A stretch of DNA of 64,000 nt from Acanthosoma haemorrhoidale (lineage: Eukaryota > Arthropoda > Insecta > Hemiptera > Acanthosomatidae), in NCBI GenBank assembly GCA_930367205.1, contig OV884009.1, positions 124,318,639 to 124,382,638 of the forward strand, read 5' to 3'. Shown one piece after another: positions 1 to 52,701 of the stretch. A program made the translations under genes and the position numbers. The notes below the pieces were generated by a model. That model saw nothing but the letters and a program-made list of their open reading frames with translations. It was not told the DNA's origin and ran no database searches. How positions within the stretch are numbered: the first letter of the stretch is position 1; every line of letters begins with the position of its first letter.

Positions 1-717
1 TCACTATAAATAGCAATATAAAAAAAAAAGTACTTGTGTACATTTAAGAATGGTTGGGTGGTCAAGTCTGTCAGAAACTGTGTTATATATAGGTAAATGG
101 TAGCGTAATTGGAAAATAGGTGGTAAGATAGTGTTGCATAGATGATAGGAGGGGATTAAAGCCTGTTTCTAGATAGATGGGTGCACTTAGCATTCTACAA
201 GCTTTTCGACGAGTTTAAAAAGTACTGATTTAGGACAGTTTTCTGAACAGGATAAATATTGCTTAGGCATATAAATTATTTAAATCCTATTTTGTTAAGT
301 TCTTTTGATCCCACACTGATGTGGGTACAAGTTTTAGATAAAATTAACTCTCAAAATATTACGAATGTCACTGAAGTATTTCAAACAATATTATTCTTAT
401 TATGTAAAATTAAACAAATAATAATAGTAATAAATAATATTACTCCATTGTAAGTAGCTACCCTTTACTTTTGATTTTATGTTATTCTGTAATATTTTAC
501 TTCTCTGGGCAAGACAACCTATTATCATTATTATGATAACATATTATTTGTATACCTTCAATCTATTACTACTATCTTCCCAGATTAAAGTTTGTTATTT
601 TTTTTTATTAGCCAATGAAAAAAGGTGAGATAGTTACAACTGCATTAATGATGTCACTAGAGCATAGCGAAAGAGATTTGATTTTGGAAAGGCTCATGTT
701 AAGACTGGGGTTGTTTA
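1..717. other. AT-rich flank with no recognised gene
   Basis: Only short spurious reading frames are present, and no splice-bounded conserved exon was seen. It precedes the repeat cluster that starts at 718. Confidence 0.5.
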
Positions 718-776
718 GCTTACAATAACAGATCAGCAGTAATTGTTTATGATAAGTTTTTATTGGGGGATATATA
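718..776 (+). repeat. Direct repeat copy 1 ending at (TA)n: empty-site paralogue
   Basis: The stretch from GCTTACAATAACAGATCAGC to GGGGGATATATATATA recurs at 1453-1510 with a few substitutions. Here the GGGGGATATAT is followed directly by ATATATAATTTGAA. In the second copy a 768-bp element sits at exactly that point. Confidence 0.75.
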
Positions 777-779
777 TAT

Positions 780-860
780 ATAATTTGAAGTTGTTAGAGC
801 ACATGACAAGAGATTGAGAGTTTATAAGTTGGAGCCCCGGCCTTGTCACCATCTTTTATT
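780..860 (+). repeat. tRNA-derived SINE-like fragment
   Basis: GTTAGAGCACATGACAAG followed some 35 nt later by GTTGGAGCCCCGGC resembles tRNA A- and B-box sequences. No cloverleaf can be closed, so this is a retroposon relic rather than a tRNA gene. Confidence 0.35.
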
Positions 861-1452
861 CTTAGGGTAATAGTTATTAAAATAGTAGGATAAGAAACAA
901 CAACTAATGATGATTATTATTGTTTTCTTTTTCTGAACAAATGAGCAACCATCTCTTTTCAGACAGTACTGTGAGAGATGCAAACTCTTTCACGAAGGGC
1001 GGTAAAAAAAATTCAAGTCTTGATAAAGTACACAATTAAGGGTTTCATTACAAATCCGTAATCAACTTTATACACTTAACGTAGAATGTGTTTCTATGGC
1101 AGGGGTGAAATGATACGAACGTGAGACAGGTAACACCCACGGACCCAGCGTGTTAGTAATACAAACGTTAGTTTGTTTGAGTGTGCACTGCTTGACAGAT
1201 AAAGACTGAATTACCACAAATAAGTGCCAACACCATATAAATTAGTTTACAATTCCAATCTATTTTTTAAAGAGCAAAATGGAACATTCACTCATCATAC
1301 AAATGAGTGAAAAGTCTGATTGTAATGAACATTCTTGTTATTTTATTATTTGCTTTTTGTTCTATGCCTCTTAACTTCTCAACAAAATGAACTCCAATTT
1401 GTCTACTGTTTGTACTCTGTTTTAAAAGGGATGAAACCTCAATATTTATTTT

Positions 1453-1510
1453 GCTTACAATAACAGATCAGCAGTTATTGTTTATGAGATGTTTTTATTG
1501 GGGGATATAT
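1453..1510 (+). repeat. Direct repeat copy 2, interrupted by the 768-bp repeat
   Basis: This is the second copy of the 718-776 repeat. Its 3' flank continues at 2279 as ATATATAATTTGAA, the same sequence that follows the repeat uninterrupted in copy 1. Confidence 0.75.
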
Positions 1511-2278
1511 TGTTGTGATATTTTAAAATGATGATTTTTAATAGTGTTTGTTTAATTAAACTCGAAATTAGCGAGCATTGAATAACGATCCGTGATTCAT
1601 TTTTGAAAGTATGAACGTTTTTATTGTCGTCATATTAATTATTAATAATTGAAATAAAATAATATCATATTTAATATAAACATTTAATATATAAACTTCT
1701 AATTTAAGCAAAGTAATAAATATTCAAAACAACTGGCTATAATAACAAATTGAAAGTCAAGAAGGCAGTGGAAGTAATATAAAGATCCGCAGGACAAGGA
1801 AAAGGTCTCATTCTTAGATCTGGGACCGAAGAGGCAGGAGACACGCAAGCCCAGGTAGCCTGACCCACGCTACCGCCTCATGGCATCACTTTCACTCGGC
1901 ACGAAGAGGTAATAGAACCACGCGCGGCAGAGAAGAACAAGCATGCTGATCCGAGAACCACACCACACGAAGATTATCCACAAGAAGCACTGGCCATTAT
2001 TAGTATACAGTTACGAATAATTCACAAGGTACCATTTTTAATGTTAGTTTTAATAGTATTCTTTATTACGTACGTATATAATTTTAGTATATCAATTTTA
2101 GTTATTCAATGTGTATAAATAAATCCAATAAACCTTTTGCCAGAAGATTCCTATATAATTATTAACAGAACCCTGATATAACGTTAAAGTTATAAAATAT
2201 AAAAGTTTTTTAAAATTATATAAAAAATATATAATTAAAATATTATTATTATTAATGAATAAAGCAAATATTAGAATA
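1511..2278 (+). mobile_element. TA-flanked 768-bp interspersed repeat, copy 1
   Basis: The element starts TGTTGTGATATTTTAAAATG and ends AATATTAGAATA, inserted in a short (TA)n tract. It matches the reverse complement of 56179-56947 over its whole length and 41169-41690 with internal loss. It has a GC-richer core (about 1740-2000) and AATAAA signals near 2120-2140. TTAACA around 2161-2166 followed by GAACCCTGATA could mark an LTR end, but 112 bp beyond it are also shared by all copies. There is no coding capacity. The class is unresolved: a solo-LTR derivative or a non-autonomous element. Confidence 0.75.
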
Positions 2279-2519
2279 ATATATATAATTTGAATTTAAA
2301 TATCTTATACAACTATAACTGCTAAAAATTTGTAAGCAATAGAAATAATCAGAATTGAGTCCTTTTTAAAATGAACACTGTAACTTTACCTCCTGATGCG
2401 TTGCAATTAAAAACATAGGAAGAAAGCAAACATTAGAATTAACTATGCCGGGTAATTCAGCCAGTTAAATATTAGATATGTATTACATAATGAGTCTGAT
2501 TAATAACTCACTTTTATTT

Positions 2520-3060
2520 ATTGGTATTACAAGTTTAATGTTTGTTCCCTTTAACATCCTCCCGATTTGCACTACTGTTTTCCACAGGTTGAAAACATGG
2601 ACCAATTTCTGTCAGTTGTTTCAACATATCTGCTGTTTTCTTCTTTGCAGCATTAACTAATGTTTTTCATCCCTTTAAGCACTGGTTTAACTTTTGAGAA
2701 ATGATAAAAGTTGCTAGTTTCTTAAGCGGGTGAATATGGAGGTTGTTAAATTACAGTAATGTGATTGTCGGTCAAATAGTGCTGTGTGAGCAGGCACATT
2801 ATCCTGGTAATCATAAACCATTTTTTCATAGTTGCATTTCTTGCAGACTCTTTCTCTCAGCTTTTTCAAAACTTCTTTATAATATTGCTGGTTAATTGTT
2901 GAGTCTTCTGGAACCCATTCTTCCTAAATTTCACCATTGATATTTTAAAAAAAGAATAAGCATTGCTTTGAATTTTGGTGACGACTATCTTTTGGTTTCA
3001 GGATCAAACTGGAAGAGGAAGATCCTGAAAACATTCTGTTGTATTGTGAAATTTTATTAA
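2520..3060 (-). pseudogene. Degenerate mariner-type transposase fragment
   Basis: Minus-strand translation gives EEWVPEDSTINQQYYKEVLK, then RERVCKK, then DYQDNVPAHTALFDRQ. These are the VPxGxTINxxYY and HxDNAPAHTA (second catalytic aspartate) signatures of mariner transposases. The part after position 2800 is frameshifted and stop-ridden, ending in a WxxCxQ-like tail. No terminal repeats were found. Confidence 0.65.
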
Positions 3061-4277
3061 ACATGCCAGATTAACTCCTTGTTCAACTTTTAAACTTCAA
3101 TTTTTTTAGGCATTATTTAGATAACACAATCTACCTAAATGGTGACACCATTTCAACTGAATTTCATGAAGTTTTGGTATTTATCAAGTTGGCTCAGACA
3201 TGTTCAAGATTACTACATATTCAGGTTCTGGCTGCTTTATTTCCTATGTGGAATCACAGTCTTGTTAGTTTACAAATATATAACTCGTATAGATGGTGAA
3301 ATAATATGTTCATTATTTTATCTTTGATAATAAATATATCAGCTTTTTAGGGCAAGGTATAGATACAAAATATTGAAAAATAAAACATAGTCAACTGATT
3401 GTTTTTGAGAAAACTGCCCCAATTTTTTTTGCAATCTTTAATTTGAAACCCTACTTAATATGATAGAAAAATATTTATTTTTATTACCTCTGGGGCGTCA
3501 AGTAAAACTTTCATACAATACCATCCTTCTATATGAAACTGGGGCTATAAAAAATGGAAATATATTTATGATGACAGTTTTAATGGCTTTAGATACTTAT
3601 AGCCCACTTAAGCTCATACAAACATTACATATTATTAATCAGGACTCCAAAATATTTAATATGATACCCTAACCCTATTTAATACAGAGAAATAATAATT
3701 TTGTTATTACTAATTAACGTAATACTGCCCCTTAATTATTTCTCTTGGGATTGGTTTTAATTTTAGTATCATCGGAACAACCAATGTAACTACTATGCAA
3801 AATAGCATGTATCACAAAATGACTGCGTTAAAGTTGTGAACAAGACGTAATGACTTTTAGTAATTATAGTTTGAAAAAGCAACATAAAAATTCCATACTA
3901 TCAATCATGGCATTAATATCTTTAATTTGATACTCAAAATTATTGTTGGGGTAATTGTTTTGTTTTTTTAATAATCACTAATTAAGTGTGTAATAATATG
4001 ACACATACTTATGTTTTATAGAAATAACTAAAATTTGCATGTTTTCCTTAATATCAAACAAGATTAAAACTTTAATCTATAAACAAGTTCCATGCCTAAA
4101 ATAATGCAACAATCACCAACAAATATGGATTTTATTTTTGGAGGATGGTAAAGGTTAGTGTAAATAGGAACAATTTTATTTGTTAACACATACAAATTTT
4201 TTGTCAATTTTACATCATTCTAGGTGATAAATAAACCCTGATTAATAACTTATTAATAAAATGGGTGTAAAAGTATA
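3061..4277. other. AT-rich stretch downstream of Fy-3, nothing recognised
   Basis: The reading frames at 3139-3327 and 3460-3672 are short, without splice context or recognisable motifs. I regard the stretch as intergenic. Confidence 0.4.
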
Positions 4278-4283
4278 TTTATT
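4278..4283 (-). terminator. Candidate polyadenylation signal of the Fy-3 gene
   Basis: AATAAA on the minus strand, about 190 nt after the stop codon, is the nearest canonical signal. The region is AT-rich, so chance occurrence is likely; transcript 3' ends would decide. Confidence 0.3.
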
Positions 4284-4472
4284 TAATAATTAACTAATAG
4301 CTTAAATATGAGTACATAAGAGTGTAGAATCCTAATACAAATATATATTATGATGAAATATACACTGGATGATAAACTTAGTAATCAATATTCATTATAT
4401 ACGAAAAAATAACTTAAGAAAGATTGAGAGGATGATCAAGTTCAGTCTTAAGAGGAGTACTGGTGCTATTTT

Positions 4473-46136
<41,664 letters not shown>

Positions 46137-46628
46137 AGTGAGTAATATTAAATACAATATTTAACATAACAAAACAATATATGATGATGTATTTTAAATT
46201 CGGCAAAAAGACATGTAGAAAAGGAAATCAGTAGCCAATCAAGCAATTAAAGCCATTTTATTTACAGCTGTGCCAGTCCTGAACGAACCGTCCAAAGGCC
46301 CGCTTAAACAGTGTGTAGTTAAAGAAGGAACCAAACAAAGAACCATTAAAAAACATTGATCTGCACACTACTTGAGTAGCTCGTAGATAGCTCTAGCCTA
46401 CTATTCTGCTTAACATAGTCGTCTCGAGAACTATATGCTACAGTAGTGTGCTTGCACTGTAAACTCCCTGAGTAATTCCTAGTAGATAGACATAAATGCC
46501 ATGCAGAAAATAATTTTTTTATCATTTTAGTACACATTTCTCTGTTTTCAATGTTCACTTTTTTAGTAACAGTCACTAAGGTTACACATGTTTTGGTGTT
46601 CCCGGCGATTTTTAATTTCGAAAAAATA

Positions 46629-47850
46629 ATGGATCAAAGAATTTGTATTAAATTTTGTTTAAAACATGAAATAAAGTGCAGCAAAGTTTTTAAAATGTTG
46701 ACAGTTGCTTTAGGTGAATCTACCATGAGTAAAGCAAGAGTTTATGAGTGTTATGTATGTTTCAAATAGGGCCGTGAAGCAGTGGCGTAACTATATCATC
46801 TGGGGCCCGTGGCAAATTCCTTTAATGGGGGCCCCATCATTAAGCTTTATTATACTTACGAGTAGTTTAGTTACCCACAACCAATAATTTGTATTATGGT
46901 GTATATATTTTAATATTTTTATAAATAGGTACAATATTAAAACAATATTTCTGAGCTCGCGGCCACTTGGGCCGGGGCCCTCTTGGGTCGGGGGCTCGTG
47001 GCATTTTGCCAGCCCTGCCACCCTGTAGTTACGCCTCGGCCGTGACGATGATGATCGTGCTGGATGCCCTAACACATCAATAAATGACGACAACATCGAA
47101 AAAATTAAGAAAACGATTTGGACGATCGCAGAATTACTATTAGAGAGGTTGGTAATGAAGTTAATATATCATTTAGACCATGCCAAGCAATTTTTTTCGA
47201 AGTTTTGAGCATGAAACGTGTGGTAGCAAAGTTGGTTCCAAAATTGTTGAATTTCTACCAAAAAAAACATCGCGTGAATACAGCCAAAGAATTGCTGAAC
47301 GAAGTAACCAACAATCCAGAGTTTCTTAAATGCATCATAACATGAGATGAAAAATGAGTCTGACGGGGAAACCATGGCGCAATCTTCGCAATGGAAGTGG
47401 CCTGAGACCCAAGAACGAACAAAATTCGTCAAGTTCGATCCAAAGTGAAGGTTCTTCTCTCTGTTTTTTTTTTTCAAAGGTGTAGTGCATCATGAGTTCC
47501 TTACAGAAGGTCCTACGGTCAATAAAGTATAATATTAAGAAGTAATGCGGCGTTTACGTGAAGTGCTCTGGCGAAAACGACCGGAATTGTGGCTAAACAA
47601 TTTGTGGAAATTTCATCACGATAACGCTCCCGCTCACTTCTCACTGATTTTTGTAGGGAAAAACAACACTGTTGTGTTACCTCCGCCACCTTATTCGTCT
47701 GACATGGCTCCCTGCGACATCTTTTTGTTCCCGAAGTTGAAAAAACCCATGAACGAACGACGTTTTCACACCATTGCTGAAATAGCAAAGAGCTATATCG
47801 AAAAGTGCTTCGAAGATTGGAAAAAGCGCTGGCGCATGTGTATTCTATTC
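46629..47850 (+). pseudogene. Mariner B transposase, interrupted
   Basis: The ATG at 46629 gives DQRICIKFCLKHEIKCSKVF and ESTMSKARVYECY, then the MITE. After it come RRITIREVGNEVNISF, KLVPKLLNFYQKKHR, a stop-flanked first catalytic block (IT-stop-DEK), VLLSVFF, HHDNAPAHFS and SSDMAPCDIFLFPKLK. The ending is EKCFEDWKKRWRMC. The second and third aspartate blocks are intact. The SETMAR-like motif set identifies the lineage. Confidence 0.85.
46778..47037. mobile_element. 260-bp hAT MITE nested in mariner B
   Basis: Flanked by the 8-bp duplication GGCCGTGA (46770-46777 and 47038-47045). The left end reads AGCAGTGGCGTAACTA and the right end in reverse GAGGCGTAACTA. The 8-bp duplication and CAGTGGCGTAACTA end are typical of hAT. 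Removing the element and one duplicate restores the local sequence of mariner copy 61166-61940. There is no transposase. Confidence 0.9.
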
Positions 47851-48350
47851 TAGGGGGATTACTTCGAAGGGGACAAAATTGCTATCGATTAATAAATAAA
47901 AATATTTTCAGATAAAAAAAAATTCTCGTTAATTTTTGTACAAACATCGTATATCGCCATAGTAAGACCTCCGTAGTAGTTGGCTCGTGTTCACTTCTCA
48001 CGTGGTACAGCTTCAAAGAGCTCCTATTCTCTGTTTAATTTCATGTCTTTGACTGACTAAGACTAATAATTGGACACACGGGTGAAAATTAATTTAAAAA
48101 AAAACAACCCAACGATACCCTAAAATGGTGTCACCTTCCTTCCGTATTTGCAGTGTTACCAGAAAGGAAATATATTTTAGCAGCGGGCAATCACTCCTAC
48201 AGATAGATAAACGCAAGTGGTATCGCTTTGTTCTTCGTGGATTTATGGGTTGTCACCCTGCTGCATCCTCCAGATAACGGCTAGTCGTCCAAAGACATCC
48301 CAGGAGACACTGGAGTTATGTAGGAGATGCTTGCAGTGTCACGCAGTTGC

Positions 48351-48375
48351 TTTTTTTTTTTTTTTTTTTTTTTTT
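48351..48375 (-). repeat. T25 run: A-tail of a possible minus-strand retroposon
   Basis: A pure 25-nt T tract. Read on the minus strand, the body would lie at 48376 and above. No known family or target duplication was recognised there. Confidence 0.4.
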
Positions 48376-49669
48376 GTGTTCATTTGTGAGGACCAACAAG
48401 CTGGCAAGTAAACACACAGTCAAAATCCCTAACGAGCGACAAATTTCCCGAGACTGTGATATTGAACGGTAACTAGAGCCAGAACTTGGATTTTTATAGT
48501 CTTGACTCAGATTTTTCTGACAACATTTATGCCAGAACTCCATTCCAGATCATCCATAGCGGGTCACATATGAGCCAATTCTTTGGAATGAATTTGGGAC
48601 GCATTCAATGTGATTGTTTTATTCGGAATCCTGTCAAATTCAGTCGAATTCTGGTCTTTAAGAAGGGATCACGAATCCAATCATATTCAACCAATAAACG
48701 GGAGTTTGGATTAACGTTATGCTGTACTTGTAGGTGACGTGTAGGTCATCAGCGTGTGTAACCCCGCAATGACCATGTGGCTCTTTATCATTCATAAGCA
48801 CTTGTTTCCTTCCCTGGACTCGATTTCAGGAAACACTCAATACAACAGCTATGGCATAATTTTTAGTCTATCCCTCTCTAATAAACGCAATCTCTTCATG
48901 TTGACAGCTAGATACGCCATAACCTAGCTACTTATATCTATAGTAAGCCACAGGGCTACTAAGGCTATCACGAACTTAAATGGTTTTTACATTTACGTGG
49001 GCTTCCTTTTTCAATTTTTAATTTTGACGAGTTCCCTGACCTCCACCACGCCATATCACAGACGCCGTATCATTATCATTCTCTGGATGACGGTGTCTTA
49101 AACACTTGCCCTTTATTTTCATAAATGTTAGCATTTACACAAACGTTGAGAAATTATATTCACTACCAGGATGCCCTGATAAGGAGTATGAATGCAGCAG
49201 ATCTTAAGTATTCCAAACTGGACGTTTAAGGATTGCTCTCATTTGACCAGACCTCACTTATTACTAAAAAAAACGCCCAGGAATTTCAAATCTTCTGAAT
49301 ACTAGAAGGTTCGAATCTAGCACTTGCAGAATGAGTTAGTTTAACCACTGTTCTGTATCCAAGCTCCCACTGTAATCTTAGTGTGTTTTATCAAAATAAA
49401 TATAAGTTGAATACCCATTAAATAATGACAAGGGTGCAGAAGCCTAGGCTCCATGAAGGCCTAGACCACACCCTATACTGTTAGCATTTGTAACCATTGT
49501 TATTGAGGCTGGGTAGGTTTCATGTTTTTGTATTTAGTTGTCAAGCTTTCTGAGTTGTTTTGAAAGGTTCAAACTTGTTTACTGTTATGTCTTATTTTTA
49601 GCCGTATCATGTAATGATGACTTAGAAAGACTTGATATCTAGTCATGTTTATAGCTAGTAATTTTGTAA

Positions 49670-49767
49670 ATGGAACATTGTAATGAAAGTTATGAACTAC
49701 TAACACTCAGTAGTAATGAATCTTCAGATGAATTCAAAAATTTATTAAAAAAAAAGAAGTTAAGAAG
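49670..49767 (+). CDS. EFCAB14-like gene, putative exon 1
   Basis: The ATG at 49670 starts a 32-codon exon ending AG|GTGAGT (phase 2). The AG plus the A of the next exon restores an arginine codon inside the basic patch. Confidence 0.45.
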
Positions 49768-51610
49768 GTGAGTGGTGGATTGGTATTAACAATAACAAAA
49801 TCACATAAACCATTAATTTTATGAAATAACATTAAATGCATACAAAGTAAAAAATTCAGTCCAACTACTAAAATGCATTAGTGAACTTCAAGATGTAAAA
49901 TAAACTTTTGTCTTTGTTAATTTTACAAGAAAATATTCTACAATTTGTAATATGCTTATATTAAGTATATGGTGGGTATCTAGGCATGGAAATCAGTCCA
50001 GCGGGCTATTAGCATTCAACCACAATGAACTAAATCCTTAATTTCAATTATCTATTCATTGAACAGTTGAGTTCAACTCACTTTAACCCCTGGTTTGATT
50101 TTGAAAATCATTGGAAAACCATGGTCATAAAGGTTAATAACAAATTTGCCTTAGTTATAGTAATTAAATTAGTCTGCAATTTTCAGATGTAGTTAAATGA
50201 TCTTATAAATAAAACTCGTGCATGCCTGCAATTACTTGTGTAGTTAGTTTAACTTTTGCACAATAAACTCGCAAGGTGCCCTTTCTTCTATGGTTATTAA
50301 CAAACTTGCTTTTGTTATGGAAATTGAAATTGCATGCAATTTGCAAGTAATTTTAAGTATATGTTTAGCACAATTGGGACACATATACTCGTTACATTCC
50401 TGAAGATTGATAACAAACTTGCATTTATGAATTATGGATGCAAGTTGCAGGTGTATAAAGCAAACTTTTCTAAAAAATTCAGACTCGCAAGCACACATGA
50501 TTGTTAAAAATACAAGTGCAGGTTTAGTTAATGAATCTTTTCTGTAAAATTAGGATGGGAGTTGCGCATGTGCTAGTTACTGTTCATAAAAGTTCATGTC
50601 ACTCTTATATGCAACTGTACTTACAGTAGTTATAAGGTAGATTTACGTACAGAAAACTGTCCTGACAATTGTTTAGCTATTTAAGATTGATAAGAAACTT
50701 TGTTGTGTTGTACAAATTAAAGCTGCATGCACTTTGCAAGTTTAGTTAAGGAAACTTTAGGTAGAATTAGAACACATAGGCTCACTACATTATCAAAGAT
50801 TGTTAACAAACTTGTTTGTATTTTATAAATTAAAAATGTGTGAAATTTCTTGGTGCATTTTAGTAACCATCTTGTTACTTATGTTATCAATAAATAAACT
50901 AACCATTGCCTCGCTTCTCTAGAATGATTGATAAAATATGTGCAATTTGCAGTTGTTGTTAAGGAACCTTATGCGCAGAATTAGGACCTAGGAATGGTTC
51001 TAGCGATTGATAACAAACCTAGTTTTGTTGTTAATAACAGGTAGATTGTTCTTTGCACCAAAGATAAAAAACTTTAACTAAACACATCTTTTATTTATCA
51101 AAATTCAACCTAAAACTGGCACCCTAAACAAAAACATGTTTGGTCATAAAAATTTCAAATTTGCAGTATAGTTAAGTAGAATTTTTAAATACATTCAATA
51201 CACTGCAAAGTAGACTTTTGAGTAGAATTAGGACATTTTGGCTCACTATACTTGGGATGATTGATAACACACTTGTTTTTGGGTCTAAAAATGTAGTTTT
51301 AATCCCCAAAATCAAATATGTGTTCTTGACACCTTTCTGTGCTGTACCAGGGGTACACCACAGATTTTTTTTCTTCAATTAGTTATGTTTGTTAAATAAA
51401 CTTTTTTTTTTTGTTACAGAAAACGTCGATCTAGAACTCCATTGGAATCAATATCATCACCACAATCGACAGATGGATATTGCTTCAAGTTGTGTATGTC
51501 ACTTTTATGCTTATATTTTATTGGAATAACAGTTTGTGTATTTGCTCTAACATGGGCAACTGTACAGTTAAGAATTGAGATGCAATCACTCAGAAATAAC
51601 GTTGATAAAG
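49670..51610 (+). CDS. Type II single-pass membrane protein, N-terminal part (EFCAB14-like, tentative)
   Basis: Two plus-strand exons, 49670-49767 and 51420-51610, join through a GTGAGT donor and a TTGTTACAG acceptor, then stop at another donor, AAAG|GTAAGC. The 95 residues comprise an acidic and serine-rich start (SSNESSDEF), a lysine and arginine patch (KKKKLRRKRRSR), a single membrane helix around residues 57-80 (CLYFIGITVCVFALTWATV) and the start of a likely coiled coil (LRIEMQSLRNNVDK). Basic-in orientation suggests a cytosolic N-terminus. The layout and the C-x2-C cluster before the helix resemble my memory of EFCAB14 (KIAA0494), but this is weak. Downstream exons were not found before 64000; a gypsy element and other repeats occupy the following intron. 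The gene is divergent from Fy-3, 3.5 kb away. Confidence 0.45.
50080..51290. repeat. Diverged tandem array, unit about 115 bp, in the intron of the EFCAB14-like gene
   Basis: The phrase GATTGATAACAAACTTG recurs in variants near 50128, 50290, 50404, 50500, 50685, 50798, 50927, 51005 and 51248. TGCAATTTGCAAGT, TTTAGTTAAG, AGAATTAGGACACAT and GGCTCACTACATT follow in the same order in several units. Spacing is often 113-130 bp but irregular, so units have been lost or expanded. Confidence 0.75.
51420..51610 (+). CDS. EFCAB14-like gene, exon 2 with membrane helix
   Basis: A strong acceptor (T10 tract then GTTACAG) and a consensus donor (AAAG|GTAAGC) bound an open exon of 191 nt. It encodes the basic patch, the membrane helix and a coiled-coil start. 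Splice signals and composition make this the more secure of the two exons. Confidence 0.6.
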
Positions 51611-52662
51611 GTAAGCATTTTATTTATACTCAAGTATGTTAAATTATTTGTATTCTATAATTAAATTAATTAACTATAAATTAATTAAATCTGACTTTCT
51701 ATTTTTGGTATTTTTTCAATCTATTGCATTGGTCTAAACAAAATTTATGTTTATATTCTAATGAATATTGTTGATAGTGTATCGGTAATATATGTTTCTA
51801 AGTCAACAATGGACAGGAAAGTTGTCTTGCATAATTGTTTGGTAGTACACTGCTTTTTTTTTAGTCTTTACATATTCTATATTTTTATTTTATAATATAT
51901 TTCAGAGGTTATATTTTGATTTTTTCTTCTTTTTATAAATAATTTTCTGAGAAAAGATTCCTATTGAAATTTATGTGAAACATTGGAATTTCCAAGGTTT
52001 CTTGAGTTAACGAGACCAACCAACAGAAAGAAAGGAATCACTGCTGCTACGTTTGGGAAATGTGGGGTTTATTTAAATATATATATATATGGATACTCCC
52101 TCGCGTTCCGATACACTAATCTATCTGATACATATCTGTATCCGAATACATAACACTGTAAGGCAATATATAAAGGATGCATCTTTTCTAAGGATAGATA
52201 CATTCGCTTATATATTTACATGCTTACATATTTAACACTGCCTGCTAACACCACGCTGTTACCATCTAGTTGAATAATTAAAATATTTAAGTTTTGGATA
52301 TGCCATTTAACTATTCAACTACTGACAGATTTAATTTCTCAAATCCTGACCATATTGTATTAGCATAAAGTTGTTCTAAATTGTACCTTACTCAAATATG
52401 CAATTCATTTACTGTTGGTCCAAATTGAATCTAAACCCAGAGTAATTAACCTTAATAAATTAATGTGATGATCAAAATGGAAGGAATTCAATGGTAAAAT
52501 AGAATTTTATAGACAAAATGTTTTATTAACCAAAAACAAAAGGTTGAAGTGTTTTAGCGAGGAATGACTGATTTTACTATGAATCAAAATGATGAACCGA
52601 TTACATCTATCTTACTAACTACAAATGAAACTTCAATTTTACGAGTGTACATCGATGTCTTG
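51611..52662. other. Intron sequence before the gypsy element, unassigned
   Basis: AT-rich, with a (TA)n tract near 52078. No exon continuing the membrane-protein gene was recognised. Confidence 0.35.
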
Positions 52663-52701
52663 GTAGGGACTTGAGGTATCAATTATTGTTTGAATCTAGT
52701 C
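52663..52701 (+). repeat. 39-bp direct repeat, left copy (LTR start fragment)
   Basis: GTAGGGACTTGAGGTATCAA and the following 19 bases are identical to 57149-57187. Flanking bases differ on both sides. Confidence 0.9.

Larger units (their letters stand above)
46510..47950 (+). mobile_element. Mariner element B, left-truncated, with nested hAT MITE
   Basis: The right terminal repeat, read in reverse, is ATACGATGTTTGTACAAAAA followed by TTAACGAGAATTTT. The matching left repeat is absent here but visible in the relative at 61166. The left boundary is placed where similarity to that relative begins. The element sits between two divergent host genes and is interrupted at 46778-47037. Confidence 0.8.
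46137..49669. promoter_or_regulatory. Divergent intergenic region between Fy-3 and the EFCAB14-like gene
   Basis: The two start codons face away from each other across 3.5 kb. At least 1.4 kb of this is an inserted mariner. No convincing TATA box or CpG-rich stretch was seen next to either start. The rest (46137-46509 and 47951-49669) is AT-rich with no recognised gene. Confidence 0.35.

Noticed and set aside
48217..48737. Open frames around the T25 run
   Set aside because: Poly-T and poly-A give (F)n and (K)n tails; no family signature and no splice evidence.
50244..50498. 84-codon minus-strand open frame with several cysteines
   Set aside because: It runs across units of the diverged tandem array and is explained by it.
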